A stretch of DNA of 9,432 nt. Source: Halobacteria archaeon (GTDB lineage: Bacteria > Pseudomonadota > Gammaproteobacteria > UBA9214). The stretch covers positions 1 through 9,432 of the forward strand of contig JABDRC010000042.1 of assembly GCA_013041945.1 (NCBI GenBank), written 5' to 3'. A program made the translations under genes and the position numbers. The notes beneath the pieces are model-generated. The model made no database searches. It saw only the letters and a program-made list of their open reading frames with translations, and was not told the origin of the DNA. Below, piece after piece: positions 6,291 through 9,432 of the stretch; positions within the stretch are counted from its first letter, which is position 1; every line of letters starts with the position of its first letter.

Positions 6291-7455
6291 GCATTTCGAC
6301 GTGGTCATCGTCGGCGGCGGTATCCACGGTGTCGGCGTGGCCCAGGCCGCGGCCTGTGCCGGCTACAGCGTGCTGTTGCTGGAGCAGGTCGCACTGGCCA
6401 GCGGTACGTCGAGCCGCTCCAGCAAACTGGCCCACGGTGGCCTGCGCTACCTCGAGGGCTTCGATTTCCACCTGGTCCGCGAGAGCCTGGTCGAACGCGA
6501 TATCCTGCTGCGCAATGCGCCGGAGCTGGTGCGCCTGCAACCGTTCCATATACCGGTCTATCCTGATACCACGCGGCGCCCGCTGATCCTGCGGGCCGGT
6601 CTGACCCTGTATGCCCTGCTCGACGGGTTTGGCCGCGCCAGCCGCTTCGGTACGCTGCCGCGACGGGACTGGGACACGCTCGACGGCCTCGATACGGCAA
6701 GGCTGCAGGCCGTGTTCCGCTACCACGACGGCCAGACCAATGATGTCGACCTGACCCGTGCCGTGATGCAATCGGCCATCGAATACGGCGCCACGCTTGC
6801 CTGCCCGGCGGAATTCACGGCCGCGGTCGTCACCCCGGCGGGCTGCGAGATCAGTTATCGGGTTGACGGGGTGGAACAGCACTGCATGGCGCGGGTGCTG
6901 GTCAATGCCGGCGGCCCGTGGGTGGACACGATCGATGCCCGCATCAGCCCGCGGCCGGCACCGGTTGCAGCCGACCTGGTACAGGGCGCGCACCTCGTCA
7001 TGCAGGAGCCGGTCCGGGCCGGGTGTTACTACGTCGAGTCGCCGCACGACCGCCGTGCCATATTCCTGCTGCCCTGGGGTGAGCATGCCCTGCTGGGCAC
7101 CACCGAGAGTAGTTACCGGGGCGATCCGCGTGATGTGCAGGTGCATGCGGAAGAGGAGGCCTACCTGCTGGACGTGCAGCAGCATTACTTCCCGCAACGT
7201 TCCACGCAGGTGGTGGAGCGCTTCGCCGGTCTGCGCGTGCTGCCGGCCGAGGGCGGTGCGGCCTTCAGCCGCTCGCGCGAGACCCACCTGGTGGTCGACA
7301 ACGTACACACTCCCCGTACCCTGTCCATCTATGGCGGCAAGCTGACCGTTTACCGCGCCACCGCCGAGAAAGTCATGCACACGCTCCGGTCGGTGTTGCC
7401 CGAACGCCGGGCCATTGCGCGCACCGCGGAACTCGCGCTGACACCGGTTGACTGA
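6283..7455 (+). CDS. GlpD-like FAD-dependent dehydrogenase lacking the C-terminal domain
   Basis: This 390-residue flavoprotein of the DAO superfamily most resembles aerobic glycerol-3-phosphate dehydrogenase, which oxidises glycerol 3-phosphate to dihydroxyacetone phosphate and passes electrons to quinone at the membrane. The FAD-binding GGGIHGVG is at the N-terminus, followed by the GlpD signature SSKLAHGGLRYLE with R55 and Y56. R318 (AGLRVLP) and K353 (YGGKLTVYR) correspond to E. coli R54, Y55, R317 and K354, so the substrate site looks kept. E. coli GlpD has 501 residues; this protein stops shortly after the GGKL motif, so the C-terminal helical domain of about 110 residues is absent. There is no sign of a broken gene, because the stop falls at a TGATG overlap with the kinase. 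I chose the ATG at 6283 because GGGAGGGGGG precedes it and a longer frame to 6247 adds an unconvincing tail. The substrate may be glycerol 3-phosphate or a related polyol phosphate. Confidence 0.88.
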   Translation: MAEHFDVVIVGGGIHGVGVAQAAACAGYSVLLLEQVALASGTSSRSSKLAHGGLRYLEGFDFHLVRESLVERDILLRNAPELVRLQPFHIPVYPDTTRRPLILRAGLTLYALLDGFGRASRFGTLPRRDWDTLDGLDTARLQAVFRYHDGQTNDVDLTRAVMQSAIEYGATLACPAEFTAAVVTPAGCEISYRVDGVEQHCMARVLVNAGGPWVDTIDARISPRPAPVAADLVQGAHLVMQEPVRAGCYYVESPHDRRAIFLLPWGEHALLGTTESSYRGDPRDVQVHAEEEAYLLDVQQHYFPQRSTQVVERFAGLRVLPAEGGAAFSRSRETHLVVDNVHTPRTLSIYGGKLTVYRATAEKVMHTLRSVLPERRAIARTAELALTPVD

Positions 7456-8876
7456 TGACGGCGGAGCATATCCTCGTTATCGACCAGGGCACCCATTCGA
7501 CGCGTGCCATCGTGTTCGACGCCCGTGGACAATTGCTTGCCTCGGCGCAGCGCCCGGTTTCCCTGGACGCGCGCAGCCACACGGAGATCGAGCAGTCACC
7601 CGATGAGATTCTCGACAGCATGCACGGCGTGATCGACGCCGTGCTGGCAGACCCGGCCGTCGATATCGCACGCATCCACGCGGCCGGGCTTGCCACCCAG
7701 CGATCGAGTGTCGTGGCCTGGGACCGCGCCACCGGCAGGCCGCTGAGCCCGGTTCTCAGCTGGCAGGACCGGCGCACGGCGGCCGCCATCGACCGGCTTG
7801 AGGAGCATGAAGCGGACGTCGAGGCCATCACCGGCCTGCACCTGTCGCCGCACTACGGCGGCGGCAAGCTGCAATGGCTGCTGCGCGAGTCACCACCGGT
7901 CCGGGACGCGCGCGCGGCCGGCACCCTGCTGGCCGGACCCCTGGCGAGTTATCTGGTCTACCATTTACTGGCGGACCGCCCGGCAGTCGTCGATCATGCC
8001 AACGCCTCGCGGACCCTGCTGTGGAACCTGCAGACCCGTGACTGGGACACGCGCATGCTGTCGCTGTTCGGTATCCCGCGGGAGATCCTGCCGGTCTGCC
8101 GGCCGATCGTGGACGACTACGGGCAACTGGCGCATTACCCGATCCCGCTGCGGGCCGTCAACGGTGACCAGACGGCTGCGCTGTATGCGCAGGGGCAACC
8201 ACCACCCGACACCCTGATTGTCAACATCGGCACCGGGGCCTTCGTGCTGATGCCGGTGGATGATCCGCACGATCGTCCCGATGGCCTGCTGGCCGGCATC
8301 TCGCACAGTGAACCCGACAGTGGCCGCTATTACATCGAGGGGACGGTGAACGGCGCGGCAGCAGCCGTCAGACAGGTGGCAAAGCAGTACGATGCCGGTG
8401 ACCTGAAGGCCTTGCTGCCCGGCTGGCTGGATGCCATCGACAACCCGACGCTGTTCATCAACACCGTCGGCGGGCTTGGCGCGCCCTGGTGGCAATCCGG
8501 ACCGCCGGCGTACTTCCTTGACAGGGACGTGGACACCGCGGGTGCGCTGGTGGCCGTCATCGAGAGCATCGTGTTCCTGCTGCAGGCCAACATCGAACGC
8601 CTGTGCCGCTACAATCCGCGTCTCCGCCGCATCCGTATCAGTGGCGGACTCTCCAACCTGGACGGTCTGTGCCGCAAGCTCGCCGACCTGAGCGGACTCG
8701 AGGTACATCGGCCCGTGCAGGTCGAGGCCACCGCACGCGGGGTTGCCTGGCAGGCGGCCGGCGGCCCGGCGGACTGGCCGCCCAGCGGGGCGGGGGAGAC
8801 GTTTGCGCCACGCAGCAATGCACCGTTATATTCGCGCTATCAGCGTTTCATCGGGATCCTGAAAAAAACCGTGTAG
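7455..8876 (+). CDS. FGGY-family carbohydrate kinase, divergent glycerol-kinase-like
   Basis: This 473-residue ATP-dependent kinase belongs to the FGGY family (glycerol, xylulose, erythritol and related kinases). D10 in IDQGTHSTRA starts the first phosphate-binding region; D238 in NGDQTAAL is the expected catalytic base, matching E. coli GlpK D245. GTGAF with F263, GGLGAPWW and RISGGLSN follow in family order. Compared with the glycerol contacts of E. coli GlpK (R83, E84, W103, Y135, D245, F270), R83, W103, D238 and F263 are kept, but E84 is Ser (TQRSS) and Y135 aligns with His133 (SPHYGG). A substrate other than glycerol is therefore possible; this rests on a by-eye alignment. The protein is about 30 residues shorter than GlpK. 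The ATG overlaps the dehydrogenase stop as TGATG. Its own stop TAG at 8874-8876 lies inside a REP-like repeat. It is the last gene of the operon. No glpF-like facilitator gene is present. Confidence 0.9.
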   Translation: MTAEHILVIDQGTHSTRAIVFDARGQLLASAQRPVSLDARSHTEIEQSPDEILDSMHGVIDAVLADPAVDIARIHAAGLATQRSSVVAWDRATGRPLSPVLSWQDRRTAAAIDRLEEHEADVEAITGLHLSPHYGGGKLQWLLRESPPVRDARAAGTLLAGPLASYLVYHLLADRPAVVDHANASRTLLWNLQTRDWDTRMLSLFGIPREILPVCRPIVDDYGQLAHYPIPLRAVNGDQTAALYAQGQPPPDTLIVNIGTGAFVLMPVDDPHDRPDGLLAGISHSEPDSGRYYIEGTVNGAAAAVRQVAKQYDAGDLKALLPGWLDAIDNPTLFINTVGGLGAPWWQSGPPAYFLDRDVDTAGALVAVIESIVFLLQANIERLCRYNPRLRRIRISGGLSNLDGLCRKLADLSGLEVHRPVQVEATARGVAWQAAGGPADWPPSGAGETFAPRSNAPLYSRYQRFIGILKKTV

Positions 8877-8899
8877 GAGCGCAGGTATGCGCGAATAAA
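8872..8899 (+). repeat. REP-like palindromic element, copy C
   Basis: This copy begins TGTAGGAGCG and ends GCGAATAAA, with a perfect internal stem GCGCA/TGCGC around a four-base loop. It starts two bases before the kinase stop, so the stop TAG is part of the repeat. With copy D it forms a tail-to-tail inverted pair whose outer ten and inner nine bases are exactly complementary. Confidence 0.82.
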
Positions 8900-8908
8900 A
8901 TGGGGCTG

Positions 8909-8937
8909 TTTATTCGCGGACAACGTCCGCTCCTACA
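8909..8937 (-). repeat. REP-like palindromic element, copy D
   Basis: Read on the minus strand, this copy begins TGTAGGAGCG and ends GCGAATAAA. Its perfect stem is GCGGAC/GTCCGC around a three-base loop, the same stem as copy B. It differs from copy C by paired changes in the stem. Copies C and D with the nine-base spacer fill the gap between the convergent kinase and CPBP protease genes. They could fold as one long hairpin or two short ones and are the best candidate for a bidirectional terminator there. Confidence 0.82.
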
Positions 8938-8947
8938 GTCAATTCTG

Positions 8948-9391
8948 TTACGGCGCCGAGAAGACCCACAGAAAACCGAAGTTGTAAAACATGTGCAAGA
9001 TAATCGGCGCCGTCAGCCGGCCGGTACGGTCCTTGAAAAAGCCGAAAACTAGTGACGGGATGAACACCAGCGCGGCCCACAGTGCGGGCTGATAAAAGAA
9101 ATGCAGGCCGGTAAACACCAGGCTGGTTGCCAGGTTGGCAACACTGATCGGTCCCAGCATGTCTTTACTGAAATAGTCACGCACGAATTCCTGCAGCAGG
9201 CCGCGAAACAGGATCTCTTCAACCACCGGAAAAAACAGCACCGGCCACAGGAAACGCGCAGAATGGTACAGGGGCCACGACCAGTCGAGCTCCGGGCGCA
9301 GGATAAAATACAGCAGCAGCCAGACCAGCGGGGCTGCCAGAATGGCGGCCAGGAACAGCGGGTCTTCGCGCAGCCTGGTGCGTGGTTTCAA
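8948..9391 (-). CDS. CPBP-family (glutamic-type) intramembrane protease, short form
   Basis: This 147-residue protein is a membrane-embedded protease-like protein of the CPBP (Abi/CAAX) family. Motif one is E58-E59-xxx-R63 in VVEEILFRGLLQE, motif two is F93-xxx-H97 in FTGLHFF, and motif three is H133-xxx-N137 in HMFYN; all expected active-site residues are present. Hydrophobic segments are seen near residues 12-31, 46-57, 82-99, 102-118 and 128-145. It is shorter than typical CPBP proteins (200 residues or more). The small size and the SLVFG(x)nDRTG stretch recall the protease MrtJ of JDVT-CTERM protein-sorting systems, but that link is from memory and no JDVT-CTERM target is seen here. The start is TTG at 9391, five bases after the stop of an upstream gene. 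The same frame stays open to the right edge, so a longer protein beginning outside cannot be excluded. It converges on the kinase gene across the REP pair. Confidence 0.85.
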   Translation of the reverse strand: MKPRTRLREDPLFLAAILAAPLVWLLLYFILRPELDWSWPLYHSARFLWPVLFFPVVEEILFRGLLQEFVRDYFSKDMLGPISVANLATSLVFTGLHFFYQPALWAALVFIPSLVFGFFKDRTGRLTAPIILHMFYNFGFLWVFSAP

Positions 9392-9396
9392 ATCGC

Positions 9397-9432
9397 TCAG
9401 TTGTTCTTCAGTTGCTGGACCATGTCGGGTTC
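9397..9432 (-). CDS. C-terminal tail of an unidentified gene (partial)
   Basis: One minus-strand frame ends in EPDMVQQLKNN followed by TGA (complement of 9397-9399), five bases before the TTG start of the CPBP protease. This looks like the end of an upstream cotranscribed gene. It is too short to identify. The alternative is that the protease gene itself runs through here in a different frame, which is also open to the edge. Confidence 0.35.
   Translation of the reverse strand, partial: EPDMVQQLKNN

Noticed and set aside
6250..7380. A long minus-strand open frame opposite the GlpD-like gene
   Set aside because: It is a shadow of the high-GC plus-strand gene: no recognisable motif, full overlap with a clear FAD enzyme, and no ribosome site.
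7965..8708. A minus-strand open frame opposite the kinase
   Set aside because: It is antisense to conserved FGGY motifs and shows no motif or start signal of its own.

Overview
The window is a high-GC, gene-dense stretch of a bacterial chromosome, most likely from a gammaproteobacterium. The evidence is the close match of the first two genes to Escherichia coli YadG/YadH, an RNase D of E. coli layout, and REP-type palindromes resembling those of Pseudomonas and relatives. A genus cannot be assigned. No tRNA, rRNA, CRISPR array, insertion sequence or phage gene was seen.

Layout: (1) 1-1335, plus strand: the 3' part of an ABC exporter ATPase (yadG) and its complete permease (yadH). (2) 1336-1415: a short convergent gap filled by two inverted REP-like palindromes. 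(3) 1416-3042, minus strand: ribonuclease D (rnd), preceded by a four-helix membrane protein. (4) 3043-3264: a divergent intergenic region with candidate promoters. (5) 3265-8876, plus strand: a tightly packed five-gene operon encoding a radical SAM protein with a C-terminal CCAEP tail, an alpha/beta hydrolase, a glycerophosphodiester phosphodiesterase, a short GlpD-like FAD dehydrogenase, and a divergent FGGY (glycerol-kinase-like) kinase. (6) 8872-8937: a second inverted REP pair in a convergent gap; it supplies the kinase stop codon. (7) 8948-9432, minus strand: a short CPBP-type intramembrane protease and the tail of another gene.

The five-gene operon is the most interesting part. Four of its products can be ordered into a route from a glycerophospholipid-like compound: an esterase/lipase removes acyl groups, a phosphodiesterase releases a polyol phosphate, a kinase phosphorylates the free polyol, and a flavin dehydrogenase oxidises the polyol phosphate. 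Two features argue against a plain copy of glycerol metabolism. The kinase keeps the catalytic Asp but lacks two of the glycerol-contacting residues of GlpK, and the dehydrogenase keeps the GlpD active-site residues but lacks the whole C-terminal domain. The radical SAM enzyme heading the operon has no established function that I know of. The pathway is an inference from gene content and order, not something the sequence proves.
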